A stretch of 64,000 nucleotides of DNA from Priestia megaterium NBRC 15308 = ATCC 14581 (GCF_000832985.1 NZ_CP009920.1:5264501-5328500), one strand, 5' to 3'; positions 1 through 9,532 are shown, numbered from the stretch's first letter. The notes: a model not told the origin generated them from the letters alone. A program made the numbers and translations.

Positions 1-1526
1 ATTTTGGGATTGATTTACAAGGTATTGGCCGCGCCCTTTTTAAGAACATTGTAACAATGAGTAAAGCTGAAGGCGCAAGTACCATTACACAGCAGCTAGC
101 AAGAAATCTTTACTTATCTAGTGATAAGACCATTAAACGTAAAGTAGATGAAATGTTTCTATCACTTGGCTTAGAAAGACAATTTACAAAAGATCAAATT
201 TTGGAATTATATTTAAATCAAATTTATTTCGGAAGCGGTGTATATGGTATTGGTGCAGCTTCTCAGCTTTATTTTAATAAGCCTGTATCAGATTTAACCG
301 TAGGCGAAGCTGCGCTTTTAGCGGGACTGCCAAAAGCGCCGAGTACGTATTCACCAAGCAATAGTACAGAAAAAGCGACAGCCCGACGAAACGTTGTATT
401 GAAACTGATGCATGACCAAAACGTTATTAGCGATACTCAGTATCAGCAAGCGTTAAACGAACGTGTAGTCAAGCCTAGTGTTCCTGTTAAAAAACCGAAC
501 TCCAATCAAGCATTTATTGATTATGTAATTAAAGAAGCTGCTCAACAATATGGCGTATCTGCTGATGACCTTTATAAGGGTGGTTATGCCATTTATACAG
601 ATTTAGATCCTAATTTACAGGAATCGATTAATAACTCTGTAGCAAATCATACGTTCCGAGATGATGACATCAACAGCAAAGTAGAGGTTGGAATTTCAGC
701 TGTTAACCCTAAAACAGGTGGGATCTCAGCGATGTATGGAGGACGCAGCTATGAGCGAAACGGCTTAAACCGTGCTACAAGCGGCTATCAGCTTGGTTCA
801 GCTATTAAGCCGTTAGCCGTATACGGTCCAGCCTTAGAAACTGGAGATTATACACCAACTTCACTCTTAAGTGACGAACGACAAGACTTTGGCGGTGGAT
901 ATAGCCCTAAAAATGCAGAAGGTGAATATCAAAAGCATGTGACAATGCGTGAAGCACTTACTCGTTCACTTAACGTTCCAGCTGTTTGGCTTTTAAAACA
1001 AATTGGTATTGATACAAGCGCAAAATTCATGGAAAAAGCTGGACTTCCTCTTGAAGATGATGATAAGTCAAAATTAGGGCTTGCTCTTGGAGGAACGACC
1101 ACAACGTTCTCTCCCCTTCAGTTAGCACAAGGATATACTACTTTTGCTAACAAAGGCGTCATGACTAAGCCGTACGCAATTCGAAAAATTGAGATGCGCG
1201 ACGGTGAAGTGAAAAAGCCAGACATTCAGACAGAGCAAGTAATGAGTGAAGAAAATGCAGATACAATGACATCCATGCTGCAAGATGTGATTGAAAAAAG
1301 CTATGGAACAGGTGTTAACGCTCGTTCTTCACGAGATGCTGCAGGTAAAACCGGTACAACCAACGATGTCAAAGATGCTTGGTTTGTCGGGTATACCGAT
1401 GATGCAGTCGTTTCTATCCACGCTGGCTTTGATAATGCTAATTCTACGCAAACAACGAAATACTTATCAGGCGGCGGTGGACAAGACCCTGCTACACTGT
1501 TTAGCTCAATTATGAATAACTGGTAA
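1..1526 (+). CDS. Class A penicillin-binding protein, 3' part
   Basis: The reading frame is open from position 3, upstream of the first in-frame ATG at 57, so the gene begins outside the window. The visible start of the protein carries the glycosyltransferase 51 signature (EGASTITQQLARN), so part of the polymerase domain is present. The transpeptidase follows with its three active-site motifs: SAIK near nt 798, SLN near nt 966 and KTGT near nt 1348. The product is a bifunctional peptidoglycan synthase that polymerises lipid II and cross-links stem peptides outside the membrane. The C-terminus is short, without a PASTA or FN3 extension, as in the Bacillus PbpF/PbpG group, but I cannot say which. 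A terminator follows the stop. Confidence 0.93.
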   Translation, partial: FGIDLQGIGRALFKNIVTMSKAEGASTITQQLARNLYLSSDKTIKRKVDEMFLSLGLERQFTKDQILELYLNQIYFGSGVYGIGAASQLYFNKPVSDLTVGEAALLAGLPKAPSTYSPSNSTEKATARRNVVLKLMHDQNVISDTQYQQALNERVVKPSVPVKKPNSNQAFIDYVIKEAAQQYGVSADDLYKGGYAIYTDLDPNLQESINNSVANHTFRDDDINSKVEVGISAVNPKTGGISAMYGGRSYERNGLNRATSGYQLGSAIKPLAVYGPALETGDYTPTSLLSDERQDFGGGYSPKNAEGEYQKHVTMREALTRSLNVPAVWLLKQIGIDTSAKFMEKAGLPLEDDDKSKLGLALGGTTTTFSPLQLAQGYTTFANKGVMTKPYAIRKIEMRDGEVKKPDIQTEQVMSEENADTMTSMLQDVIEKSYGTGVNARSSRDAAGKTGTTNDVKDAWFVGYTDDAVVSIHAGFDNANSTQTTKYLSGGGGQDPATLFSSIMNNW

Positions 1527-1532
1527 CCAAAA

Positions 1533-1563
1533 AACCTCCAACTTCACTGTTGGAGGTTTTTTT
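1533..1563. terminator. Bidirectional intrinsic terminator
   Basis: A 10-bp perfect stem (1533-1542 with 1549-1558), a 6-nt loop and flanking A and T runs separate the convergent PBP and flippase genes. Confidence 0.85.
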
Positions 1564-2893
1564 AGGATAAATGCGTTTTATGCTTAAGTGAAAAAAAGGA
1601 AACATTAATGACTTTGCAAATCGTTACATAATGCAGAACGGTCAGGACAACCACGCCACAGTTCATCCCGATAATAATTCCCTGCATGCCAATATTTGTT
1701 TGTGATCCTAAGAAAAACATCAGGGAAAAAGATACAATATGAGACCAAATCGTATGATAAAAAGCATCTTTTACATAGCCAAGGCCAATTAAATAAGCTT
1801 GAAGCGGGACGGCAAAAAAGTGAAAAAGAAAATACGGCCATAAAGCCTTTAGGTAGTACACGGCTTCTGTAGAATGAAAAAACAAGTTAGTAAGCGGCTC
1901 AGCAAAGAAATACATCGCCACTATAGACGGAATCCCATATAAAAATGTCATTTGCATACTTTGAGTCAAAAGTCTTTGAAGCTGTTCTTCCTGATTTTTC
2001 GCATGAGCTTCAGATACAGCAGGTATTAGTGCTACTAAAAGAGAATGAGCAAAGAAAGCCGGAAAAAAGCCGATCGACATCGCTACCCCTGTTAGCATAC
2101 CAAAATGCTGCGTTGCCCCGGTTAAAGTCATGCCCGATAAAACGAGCGCGTGTTTGATTAAAAACGGCTGAATAGCATTACATACCGCATTAAATAAACG
2201 CAGTCCCGTGGTCGGAAGTGAGACGCCTAACAGCTTTTTCCGAATCTCACTTGGAGAAAGCAGAGGTCTGTGCCCTCTTGATAAAACACTTAACTGGGTA
2301 ACATACGTGATAAAAAAATAAAGCAAAATAACAGCTTCGGTCCCAATTAGCGTACAAATCGCAATAAACAGCGACATTTTAACATCTGTGAAAGCAAACA
2401 TTTGAAACACAATAAATAAAATCGTTAGCTGAAAGGCTTTGCGGATAAAATTAGACACAGCGATAGTCGTCATATTATTTTTACCCGTAAAATATCCACG
2501 AAGCACCGCTGAAAACGAAACAACCGGAATGAAACATAGGACAACCCATTTTAAGTAAGGATGATAGTGACTAAAAAATGGAAAGGCTGCTAATACTGCT
2601 AGTGTAATAAAAAAGATTCCCAAGCTCACAGCAGTAGCAAAAATGGTGGCATGCTTCATCATATGCTGATGTTCTTTGCGATGATGTTCAGCAAGAAATT
2701 TAGAAATAGAAATAGGCAGTTCTAAGTTGGCTACGGTGGCAATAAGAAAAATGATAGGAAGAACAGTCATGTACATGCCCATGCCTTCCCTTCCTAATTC
2801 TCTAGCAAGTACCATATTTACAAGAAATTCAATTAACTCTCCTGCAAAGGCAGCACCTGCTAGAATAAACGTTCCTTTCAAAAAAGTGTTCAT
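1562..2893 (-). CDS. YkvU/SpoVB-like MOP-superfamily flippase
   Basis: A 443-residue polytopic membrane protein with about 12-14 hydrophobic segments, starting with a glycine- and alanine-rich first helix (FLKGTFILAGAAF) typical of the SpoVB/MurJ branch of the MOP flippases. Its length matches YkvU (about 445 residues in B. subtilis) better than SpoVB (about 518). Members move lipid-linked precursors across the membrane, and YkvU and SpoVB act in spore cortex formation. The ATG is preceded by a good Shine-Dalgarno sequence (GAGGAGATAACGAG). It converges on the PBP gene, so the two peptidoglycan-related genes share a terminator but not a promoter. The exact substrate is not visible. Confidence 0.85.
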   Translation of the reverse strand: MNTFLKGTFILAGAAFAGELIEFLVNMVLARELGREGMGMYMTVLPIIFLIATVANLELPISISKFLAEHHRKEHQHMMKHATIFATAVSLGIFFITLAVLAAFPFFSHYHPYLKWVVLCFIPVVSFSAVLRGYFTGKNNMTTIAVSNFIRKAFQLTILFIVFQMFAFTDVKMSLFIAICTLIGTEAVILLYFFITYVTQLSVLSRGHRPLLSPSEIRKKLLGVSLPTTGLRLFNAVCNAIQPFLIKHALVLSGMTLTGATQHFGMLTGVAMSIGFFPAFFAHSLLVALIPAVSEAHAKNQEEQLQRLLTQSMQMTFLYGIPSIVAMYFFAEPLTNLFFHSTEAVYYLKALWPYFLFHFFAVPLQAYLIGLGYVKDAFYHTIWSHIVSFSLMFFLGSQTNIGMQGIIIGMNCGVVVLTVLHYVTICKVINVSFFSLKHKTHLS

Positions 2894-3187
2894 CTCGTTA
2901 TCTCCTCTATCTCCCGTCCTTTTTCATCACTACCTCTTCTCTCTATGTATATGACAAGCCCAATACGAATTATTTGTCTAATTGTATTTTTTCGGTGTAC
3001 AAGTTCTTGTATAATGTTCAACCTATGTGAAAAAAAACCGTTATATACCTTTTTTACATAGGAAATTCATTCATTTCTTATACTTTGGCTCTTGAAACTT
3101 ACATAGAAAAACAGGAGACTGAGTGAACCTGCCGATTGCTAATGGGAATAGAGCATGTTGTTTTAATGTAACAAATCCACATATTAG
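2894..3187. other. Intergenic region with a long imperfect hairpin
   Basis: No convincing gene. An imperfect inverted repeat at 3022-3062 has 7-bp CCTATGT/ACATAGG arms extended by an A run facing a T run. It could end the eamA transcript coming from the right. A TATAAT hexamer at 3010-3015 has no convincing -35 partner. Confidence 0.4.
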
Positions 3188-4105
3188 TTAAGCGTCTTTA
3201 TTCACTATTTTCTGTGGATGCACTTCTTTTTTTGACACCGAAGCGTTTTTGCCTAGTACAACCGAAAAAACAACAATTATTGCTGTAGCAAGAGTAAAAA
3301 GTGTAATCGTTTCACCTAGAAATAGAGCTGCAAACAGAATCATTAAAAATGGCTGTAAATATTGAACTTGGCTAACTCTGGCTATTCCACCCATAGCCAT
3401 CCCGCTGTACCAAGCAACGTATGCTAAAAATTGACTCACTACTGAGAGATAAATCAAACTAACCCATGCTTGTAAAGGCGCATGGAGCATTTCAGCTGTA
3501 ATGCTTAGTCCCACTGGAACCATAAAAAAAGGTGCACCGATGATAATGGCCCAAGCAATTACTTGCCAGCTGCCTAATTCTCTTGCTAACACCCCTCCTT
3601 CTGCATAGCTCAGTCCAAGTATCAGCACCGCTGCTAGTAAAGCTGCATCAGCAAACTGCAGTTGACCGAATCCAAGGTGAAGAGCATACACGATAACGGC
3701 TGCCGAACCAATCATACTTGATATCCAGAATTTTAAAGAAGGGCGTTCACCCCCTCTAAACATCGCAAAACCGGCTGTGGCTAATGGTAAAAGAGCGATT
3801 TCAACCGCTCCGTGAGAAACAGGCAAGGATTTCATTGCCCAAGAAGTGAGCAGAGGAAACCCTAAAACTGCGCCTAAAGCGACGATCAGCAGACTTTTAA
3901 ATTGGCGGAGAGAAGGAAATTTTTCTTTTCGTACAATCAATATCACAGCTACTAAAACAGCAGCTACAGCTGTTCTTCCTAAACCGGCGACTGTCGTTCC
4001 GAAATACTCGACTGCAATGCTTGTAGAAGGAAGGGTTAAGCTAAAACAGATAACGCCTACTAATCCCAACAATACACCCATTTTCTCTCTAATTTCTTTT
4101 TGCAT
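3188..4105 (-). CDS. EamA-family (DMT) transporter
   Basis: A 305-residue protein with ten hydrophobic segments arranged as two similar halves, the pattern of the drug/metabolite transporter superfamily (RhaT/EamA, YdcZ type). Conserved-looking elements include the glycine-rich first helix and the LGE motif before the last helices (FLGETITLF). It probably exports an amino acid, amine or other small metabolite. It is divergent from a MocR-type PLP regulator, a common pairing in which the regulator controls the exporter in response to an amine or amino acid, so the substrate may be the PLP-binding effector of the neighbour. The C-terminal tail is rich in Lys. Confidence 0.88.
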   Translation of the reverse strand: MQKEIREKMGVLLGLVGVICFSLTLPSTSIAVEYFGTTVAGLGRTAVAAVLVAVILIVRKEKFPSLRQFKSLLIVALGAVLGFPLLTSWAMKSLPVSHGAVEIALLPLATAGFAMFRGGERPSLKFWISSMIGSAAVIVYALHLGFGQLQFADAALLAAVLILGLSYAEGGVLARELGSWQVIAWAIIIGAPFFMVPVGLSITAEMLHAPLQAWVSLIYLSVVSQFLAYVAWYSGMAMGGIARVSQVQYLQPFLMILFAALFLGETITLFTLATAIIVVFSVVLGKNASVSKKEVHPQKIVNKDA

Positions 4106-4255
4106 CTTACCCTACCCCTGTCTTTTTATTTTTCAGAACTGTACCATTTTTCTAAAAAAAGTTCTGATATAATTAAAAGGATAGCGCAGGACAACTACTA
4201 AAATAAATCATTCTTTTACCTATCTGTACGGGTACAAATTAAAGGAGTATGACCT
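4106..4255. promoter_or_regulatory. Divergent eamA/mocR regulatory region
   Basis: Two related motifs flank a TATAAT (4168-4173): ACTGTACC at 4138-4145 and the near-palindromic TGTACGGGTACA at 4225-4236. MocR proteins bind paired direct or inverted repeats between themselves and their target, so these are candidate operator half-sites. The Shine-Dalgarno of the regulator is AAAGGAG at 4241. Confidence 0.4.
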
Positions 4256-5632
4256 ATGAGTTTAAAATATCTGAAAATCATGGAAGAAATTAAGCTTGGC
4301 CTAGCAAATGGATGGCTTATTGCAGGTGGTAAACTCCCTTCTGTTCGCCGACTCTCCCAACTTTTTTCGTGCAGCAAGAATACCGTTCTCAAAGCGTACA
4401 GTGAACTAGAAAAAGAGCATTTAATTTATTCTGTTCCTAAAAGCGGCTACTACGTTGTGGCAGAATTTCAACATAGGACGAATGAAAATGAAGTGATTGA
4501 TTTCTTGTCTGCTGGTCCAGATAAAAACGTTATGCCTTATCTTGAATTTCAGCATTGTATAAACCAAGCGATTGAACACTACAAAGAAGAGCTTTTTACA
4601 TACTCTGATCAACAAGGCTCTTACTCATTGAGGGTACAGTTAGTGAAACACTTGCAGAACCTACAGGTGTTCACTCAAGCTGAAAGGTTAGTTGTTGTAT
4701 CCGGGTCTCAGCAAGCTCTTCACTTACTAGGTTCTATGCCCTTTCCAAATGGAAAAAATAATATCCTAATTGAACAGCCCACTTATTTCGGTTTTATCGA
4801 GTCTCTTACGGTGCACCAAGCTACTACTTTTGGGATCCAGCTATCGATGGAAGGGATTGATCTTGATCGTTTGGAGTACATTTTTCGAAATAATGATATA
4901 AAATTTTTCTACATTATTCCAAGATTTCACAATCCTCTTGGGCATTGTTATACAAATTTTGAGAAGAAAAAAATCGTGGAGCTAGCCGAAAAATACGATG
5001 TATATATAGTGGAAGATGACTTTTTGGGCGACCTTGATCCCGATGCAAAATCAGATCCTTTATTTTCTTTTAATCCTTGTGGACGAGTTATTTACATTAA
5101 AAGCTTTTCGAAAGTCTTTCTTCCTGGGTTACGTATTGCTGCTGTCGTGCTTCCTTCGTTAATGAATAGCAACTTTTTACGATATAAATTCAGTTCAGAT
5201 TTTAATAGTTCAGCGCTTTCCCAAGGTGCTCTTGAAATTTATTTAAAAAGCGGCATGTTTACGAGTCATCTTAAAAAGATAAAAGAGGTATACCATACCA
5301 AAATGCAAACTCTTGTAGAAGCATGTGATTCACTGCTACCCGCTCATACACATTTTTCTAAACCAACTTCAGGATTCTATTTATCCATTAGTTTGCCTGA
5401 GCATGTGACAGCAAAACAGATTGTTCACATGCTAAACGAGCAGCACATATATGTTGATGATGCCTCTAGATTTTTTTTACCAGAATATAAAAGAGACACT
5501 CTTCTCCGATTAAGCATCTCACAAGTAAATACGAATACGATCAAACGAGGAATTGAACAGCTGGCTCAGTGCATTACTTTAATTGATGATAGAAAACATC
5601 ATCCTATTCCAAATAACCTTTTCCCCTTGTAG
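4256..5632 (+). CDS. MocR/GabR-type GntR-aminotransferase regulator
   Basis: A 458-residue fusion. Residues about 5-70 form a GntR-type winged helix (KLPSVRRLSQLFSCSKNTVLKAYSEL), and residues about 110-440 form a fold-type I aminotransferase-like domain that binds PLP. The PLP lysine is probably in the SFSKVF motif (residue about 284), preceded by the VEDDFLGD aspartate region. Such regulators sense amines or amino acids through PLP chemistry without catalysing transamination, and act as activators or repressors of a divergent target. Here that target would be the adjacent EamA transporter. I cannot tell which MocR subgroup (GabR, PdxR, other) it belongs to. Confidence 0.9.
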   Translation: MSLKYLKIMEEIKLGLANGWLIAGGKLPSVRRLSQLFSCSKNTVLKAYSELEKEHLIYSVPKSGYYVVAEFQHRTNENEVIDFLSAGPDKNVMPYLEFQHCINQAIEHYKEELFTYSDQQGSYSLRVQLVKHLQNLQVFTQAERLVVVSGSQQALHLLGSMPFPNGKNNILIEQPTYFGFIESLTVHQATTFGIQLSMEGIDLDRLEYIFRNNDIKFFYIIPRFHNPLGHCYTNFEKKKIVELAEKYDVYIVEDDFLGDLDPDAKSDPLFSFNPCGRVIYIKSFSKVFLPGLRIAAVVLPSLMNSNFLRYKFSSDFNSSALSQGALEIYLKSGMFTSHLKKIKEVYHTKMQTLVEACDSLLPAHTHFSKPTSGFYLSISLPEHVTAKQIVHMLNEQHIYVDDASRFFLPEYKRDTLLRLSISQVNTNTIKRGIEQLAQCITLIDDRKHHPIPNNLFPL

Positions 5633-5667
5633 AATGGGAATTCAATGGACATACTAAACGAAAAGAA

Positions 5668-5698
5668 GCCAAGGAATTAGAATCCTTGACTTTTTTTA
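5668..5698. terminator. Intrinsic terminator
   Basis: CAAGGA (5670-5675) pairs with TCCTTG (5683-5688), followed by a seven-T run. It lies between the convergent mocR and lipoprotein genes. Confidence 0.6.
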
Positions 5699-6094
5699 TT
5701 TAATCGTAACGGTTATAAGAGGCATGTTATGCGTCCCTTTTGCAGAAACATGTGATTGCACGGTATATGTGCCAGGCTCAGAGAAAGATGTTTGTATTTC
5801 ATATACACCTTCTCCTATTTGTTTAGGCTTTAACATCTTCCCTTTCCCTTCGCTATCTTTTTTTTCTATTTCAAATTCAATCATTTCAACATCATCATTT
5901 TTCACTTTTTCGTCTCCATATGTAACTTCGGCTTTGTAGATACCACTTTCATTTTTCTGTAAAGTCTCTGGGCCTTGAAGATTTACGTCCAACGGTTTTG
6001 GCTGCTCAGCATTTGTGGTTTGAGCAGGTTCCTGACCACAGGCCGTTAAAAGTAAACAAAGACTGATTATAGATATACTTATTCTTTTTTTCAT
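5696..6094 (-). CDS. FixH/YtkA-like lipoprotein
   Basis: A 132-residue secreted lipoprotein. An N-terminal signal peptide ends in the lipobox LLTACG, giving a lipidated Cys19. The mature part has alternating hydrophobic beta strands of the YtkA/FixH type (GIYKAEVTYGDEK... GVYEIQTSFSEPGTYTVQSHV), an immunoglobulin-like fold found in Bacillus YtkA and in copper or cytochrome-related proteins. The function is not established. It is transcribed away from a heme-type membrane protein (6245), which fits a role in membrane redox or metal handling, but that is inference. Confidence 0.75.
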   Translation of the reverse strand: MKKRISISIISLCLLLTACGQEPAQTTNAEQPKPLDVNLQGPETLQKNESGIYKAEVTYGDEKVKNDDVEMIEFEIEKKDSEGKGKMLKPKQIGEGVYEIQTSFSEPGTYTVQSHVSAKGTHNMPLITVTIK

Positions 6095-6244
6095 ATATTC
6101 ATCTCCTTTTTAAACCCTTTGTTTAACTATAACGCGTATTGCCAAGAAAAAAATGAATTTTTCTAAAAAAGAAGGACTTTTAAAGAATTTTTAAGAAAAA
6201 AAGTTCATACTGATACTAACTAGTTTTTTCCAAGGAGGAAGAAA

Positions 6245-6823
6245 ATGAATTCAGCTAAATCTCCAGCTAAAAAATCATGGCTACAGACATTAATCAAAAA
6301 TAAAAATGAGCGCAAAAAAGTGATCTTTATCTTTACTATCTCTTTTTTACTAGTTGTAGCAGGGCTTATTTACATCCCTATTTATAAACATTCCCTTCCA
6401 CTCGATTCTAAAATATATGAAGGGAATTTTAAAGAGCTTGGTTCAATCGCACGAATTGGTTTTTTTGCAGCTTTAGCCATTTATCCTATTTTTTTATTAT
6501 TAAAATGGAAACCGTTATCGCACATAAAAAAAGGAAATTTTGAGTTAAAACCGCTTATCCAATTTTTAGCCAAGTATGTTCGTCAGTGGCACGTTCCCAT
6601 TGCTCTTATATCAACGGCCATGATTATTTTACATGGTTATATGGCTTTAATAAAAGGATTTCAAGCAAATTTTACGTACTTTTCAGGAATTATTACGATG
6701 GCTGTTCTAGCTTGTTTACTCGTGATGGGCGTGAAGCGCTATAAGCGTACAGATAAAAAGTGGCATCTTAAATTTGCTATCTCTTTTTTGGTTTTGTTTA
6801 TGATTCACGCTACCTTTTCATAA
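6245..6823 (+). CDS. Ferric-reductase-like heme membrane protein
   Basis: A 192-residue membrane protein with a basic cytoplasmic N-terminus and about five hydrophobic segments. Two histidines in one helix region (RQWHVPIALIS... ILHGYMA) and two in the last (KKWHLKFAIS... MIHATFS) are spaced so as to bind two b-hemes, as in the ferric reductase/cytochrome b561-like transmembrane domain. It lacks the FAD/NAD-binding C-terminal domain of full ferric reductases, so any electron donor must be another protein. The Shine-Dalgarno AAGGAGG is immediately upstream. It is divergent from the YtkA-like lipoprotein. Confidence 0.7.
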   Translation: MNSAKSPAKKSWLQTLIKNKNERKKVIFIFTISFLLVVAGLIYIPIYKHSLPLDSKIYEGNFKELGSIARIGFFAALAIYPIFLLLKWKPLSHIKKGNFELKPLIQFLAKYVRQWHVPIALISTAMIILHGYMALIKGFQANFTYFSGIITMAVLACLLVMGVKRYKRTDKKWHLKFAISFLVLFMIHATFS

Positions 6824-6920
6824 CTTACCATTGTTTAAAGTTTTTTTATATAGGGTACAGTTCACAATGAATACATGATATGTATCACTATACGTTTTAC
6901 ATCATTTAGGAGGTATAAAC

Positions 6921-7586
6921 ATGGCAAGAGTGTTAGCTGTATTATCAAGCGGATACGAAGAGAAAGATTATCACACAGGTTGGTGGGCAGAAGAATTATT
7001 TGCTCCGCTGCAAAAGCTTGAGGACGCAGGGCACACCGTTGATTTAGCCTCACCTTTTGGAGGTAAGCCGGAAGTAGACGTTCGAAGTATTTCAGAAGAC
7101 TTTGATCCAGACGGAACGTATAAGAAATTATATGAATCAGGAAGAGCGGATCAAACAATGAAACTTGAAGAAGTAGATGCTGAGAACTATGATGTTATCT
7201 TAGTAGTAGGCGGCCACGGCGCTATGTTTGACTTAGCAAAAAATGTGGACTTGCATGCACTTATGAACAAAGTGTACGACAATGGAGGTATTTTAGCAGC
7301 TGAGTGTCACGGACCTTCTGTTTTTGCTTTCTTGAAAGGATCCGATGATGAACTGTTAATTAAAGGACTAGACGTAACCGGTTATCCTGATGAAATTGAA
7401 CCGGAAGAAGTACTTCCTTTTTTACCATACAGTTTAGAACAAGAACTTCGTGAAGTGGCTAATTACATCCCTGAGATGGATAAAAAAGCATATGCTGTTT
7501 GGGCAAATGATCAAATTGTCACAAGCCGAGATCCTTTTTCTTCTGAATTAATGGGTGATGAATTAGTTAAAAAGCTAAATAAATAA
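6921..7586 (+). CDS. DJ-1/PfpI (Hsp31-like) family protein
   Basis: A 221-residue cytosolic protein of the class I glutamine amidotransferase-like fold. The nucleophile elbow is AECHGPSVF with the reactive Cys at about residue 129, and the oxyanion region is VVGGHGAM. The size and the insert after residue 50 resemble the Hsp31/HchA and YDR533-type branch. Family members act as glyoxalase III, protein deglycase or chaperones; which applies here cannot be read from sequence. It has its own Shine-Dalgarno (AGGAGGT) and a perfect terminator, so it is monocistronic. Confidence 0.85.
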   Translation: MARVLAVLSSGYEEKDYHTGWWAEELFAPLQKLEDAGHTVDLASPFGGKPEVDVRSISEDFDPDGTYKKLYESGRADQTMKLEEVDAENYDVILVVGGHGAMFDLAKNVDLHALMNKVYDNGGILAAECHGPSVFAFLKGSDDELLIKGLDVTGYPDEIEPEEVLPFLPYSLEQELREVANYIPEMDKKAYAVWANDQIVTSRDPFSSELMGDELVKKLNK

Positions 7587-7590
7587 ACTA

Positions 7591-7620
7591 AAAAAAGACT
7601 GCTTAAAAGCAGTCTTTTTT
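7591..7620. terminator. Perfect bidirectional terminator
   Basis: A 14-bp perfect inverted repeat (7591-7604 with 7607-7620) with an A run and a T run between convergent genes. Confidence 0.9.
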
Positions 7621-7627
7621 GTTTGTT

Positions 7628-9355
7628 CTATAGGGATGTTTGAAACTGCTGCTCTACCAAACGCCGGTAAAAAGAATGAGAGGCTAACAGCTCTTTATGC
7701 GTTCCGCTTCCTGTAACCTTCCCTTCTTCTATTACAACAATTTGGTCCGCATTAATGACCGTAGATAGACGATGTGCAATGACGAGTGATGTGCGTTCTT
7801 TCATTACCGTTTCCAATGACTCTTGCACAAGCTTTTCTGATTCGGAGTCTAAGCTAGCTGTTGCTTCGTCCAGTAGTAAAAACTGGGGATTGCGTAACAG
7901 CGCTCGGGCAATTGCAATACGCTGTCGCTGTCCCCCTGAGAGATTAATACCTCTTTCTCCAATCATTGTTTCATATTGATCTTCAAAGGACTGAATGAAA
8001 TGATGAGCATTCGCTAACTTCGCTGCTTCTTCTATTTCTTCATCCGTCACATGCCGCTCTAATCCGTAAATGAGATTTTCTCGAATTGTTCCTGCTAAAA
8101 TCGGAGAATCCTGCTGAACATAGCTAAACAGGTGACGCCACGAACGTAAGTTGACGTTTTGACTGTCTGTTCCATCCAAGAATATGCGCCCCGATGAAGG
8201 CTCATAAAAGCGTTCGATAAGCGAAAAAACAGTAGATTTTCCAGCTCCGCTAGGTCCAACAAAAGCGGTAACTTCTCCTTTTTTAGCAGAAAATGAAACT
8301 TCCTGCAATACTGGTTTATCTTCATATTGAAAAGCAACTTTATCGAACCTTAAACTCCCTACCTGTTCAAGCACTTCTCCATTTTCATAGTTCTCTTCTT
8401 TCTCAGCTAATATATCAAAGATTCTTTCTGAAGCTCCTTTAGTTTGCTGAAAGCTAGTAACAAATCGGGTAAGTGAACCAACCGGAACCATAATTTGAAA
8501 AAGGTAAAGAACAAAAGCTACCAGCTCTCCTGCAGTGATAAATCCCTCACTCACACGATATGCACCAAACCCGACGATGGCAATCATAACAGCGGTCATC
8601 ACCGTGCTAATAATCGGGGTAATGATGGCTTCAATTTTAGCTCTCTTTACACCGAAGAGGTAGAGTGACTGAAACGATTGTAAGCCGGAACCAACTTCTT
8701 TTTTCTCTGAACCGGATACTTTAATCAAGCGGATTTCACTCAGCATTTGAGCTAAAAAAGCTGTAAGCTTGGACATTTTATCCTGCTGCTCACGTGAAAT
8801 TTTATGTATTTTTCGCGCTAGGGGCATAACCAGTACAAACATAACGGGAATAACCGCTAATAAAATGAGCGTCATGGGTACATCAAGCGTAAATAAAATA
8901 ACAATGGCAACGATAATAGATAAAATATTTTTAACAAAGTCAATCATTTCTGTTGACAATAAATTCATCACAATGGTTGTATCATTTGTAATGCGGCTTA
9001 CCATTTCACCGGAACGGTTTTGGTCGTAAAATGAAATCGGAAGCTTTATGAGCTTGTTCCACACTTTATGTCTGAGTTCTTTTACAACACCTTGTCCTAC
9101 TTGAGCAAGGAGATAAAGAGATACTGCGCTTGTTACCATTTGAGCAGCGAATAAACCAAGGAGTCCTGCTATAAGCTGCGGTGAGACGCCTACTGCAATT
9201 TTCTCCATCACTTCTTTAATGACAAGAGGGATAGAAAGCGACGCTCCGGTATTAATTAAGGCCAGTATGAACGAAATGAGTAGCTTTCCTGTCGGAGGGT
9301 TCGTTAGCAACCATAATTTTTTAAATGAAAAATGAATTCCTTTTTGCGTATTCAT
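7628..9355 (-). CDS. BmrA-like ABC multidrug exporter half-transporter
   Basis: A 575-residue type IV ABC exporter. Six transmembrane helices span residues about 20-300, followed by the nucleotide-binding domain. Walker A is GPSGAGKST, the signature is LSGGQRQR, Walker B is FLLLDEAT, and the H-loop is VIAHRLSTV. As remembered, it aligns along its whole length with B. subtilis BmrA (YvcC), including KLIKLPISFYDQN and GELVAFVLYLFQIMVP. It would act as a homodimer pumping lipophilic drugs or lipids outward. No regulator is adjacent. Single-gene unit. Confidence 0.92.
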   Translation of the reverse strand: MNTQKGIHFSFKKLWLLTNPPTGKLLISFILALINTGASLSIPLVIKEVMEKIAVGVSPQLIAGLLGLFAAQMVTSAVSLYLLAQVGQGVVKELRHKVWNKLIKLPISFYDQNRSGEMVSRITNDTTIVMNLLSTEMIDFVKNILSIIVAIVILFTLDVPMTLILLAVIPVMFVLVMPLARKIHKISREQQDKMSKLTAFLAQMLSEIRLIKVSGSEKKEVGSGLQSFQSLYLFGVKRAKIEAIITPIISTVMTAVMIAIVGFGAYRVSEGFITAGELVAFVLYLFQIMVPVGSLTRFVTSFQQTKGASERIFDILAEKEENYENGEVLEQVGSLRFDKVAFQYEDKPVLQEVSFSAKKGEVTAFVGPSGAGKSTVFSLIERFYEPSSGRIFLDGTDSQNVNLRSWRHLFSYVQQDSPILAGTIRENLIYGLERHVTDEEIEEAAKLANAHHFIQSFEDQYETMIGERGINLSGGQRQRIAIARALLRNPQFLLLDEATASLDSESEKLVQESLETVMKERTSLVIAHRLSTVINADQIVVIEEGKVTGSGTHKELLASHSFYRRLVEQQFQTSL

Positions 9356-9504
9356 CTTAGTTCCTTTCTAATTCTTTTAATAGGTGGTATACACACTTTA
9401 GGCAAACACCACACACTTTACCTTCAAAGTTCCATCTTATTTTACACCATTTCCTTTCTTAACCTGAACTTCTAAGCTTTTACCTATTTTTCAAACTCGT
9501 CTAT

Positions 9505-9532
9505 ACGAAAATGACAAGCTGGTCATACATTA
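9505..9532 (+). promoter_or_regulatory. Putative sigma-K (or sigma-E) promoter
   Basis: AC at 9505-9506, 17 nt, then CATACATTA at 9524-9532 fits the sigma-K consensus AC-N16/17-CATANNNTA. The -10 also fits sigma-E CATACANT. It lies about 40 nt before the GerPF-like gene, as expected for a mother-cell spore gene. Confidence 0.6.
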
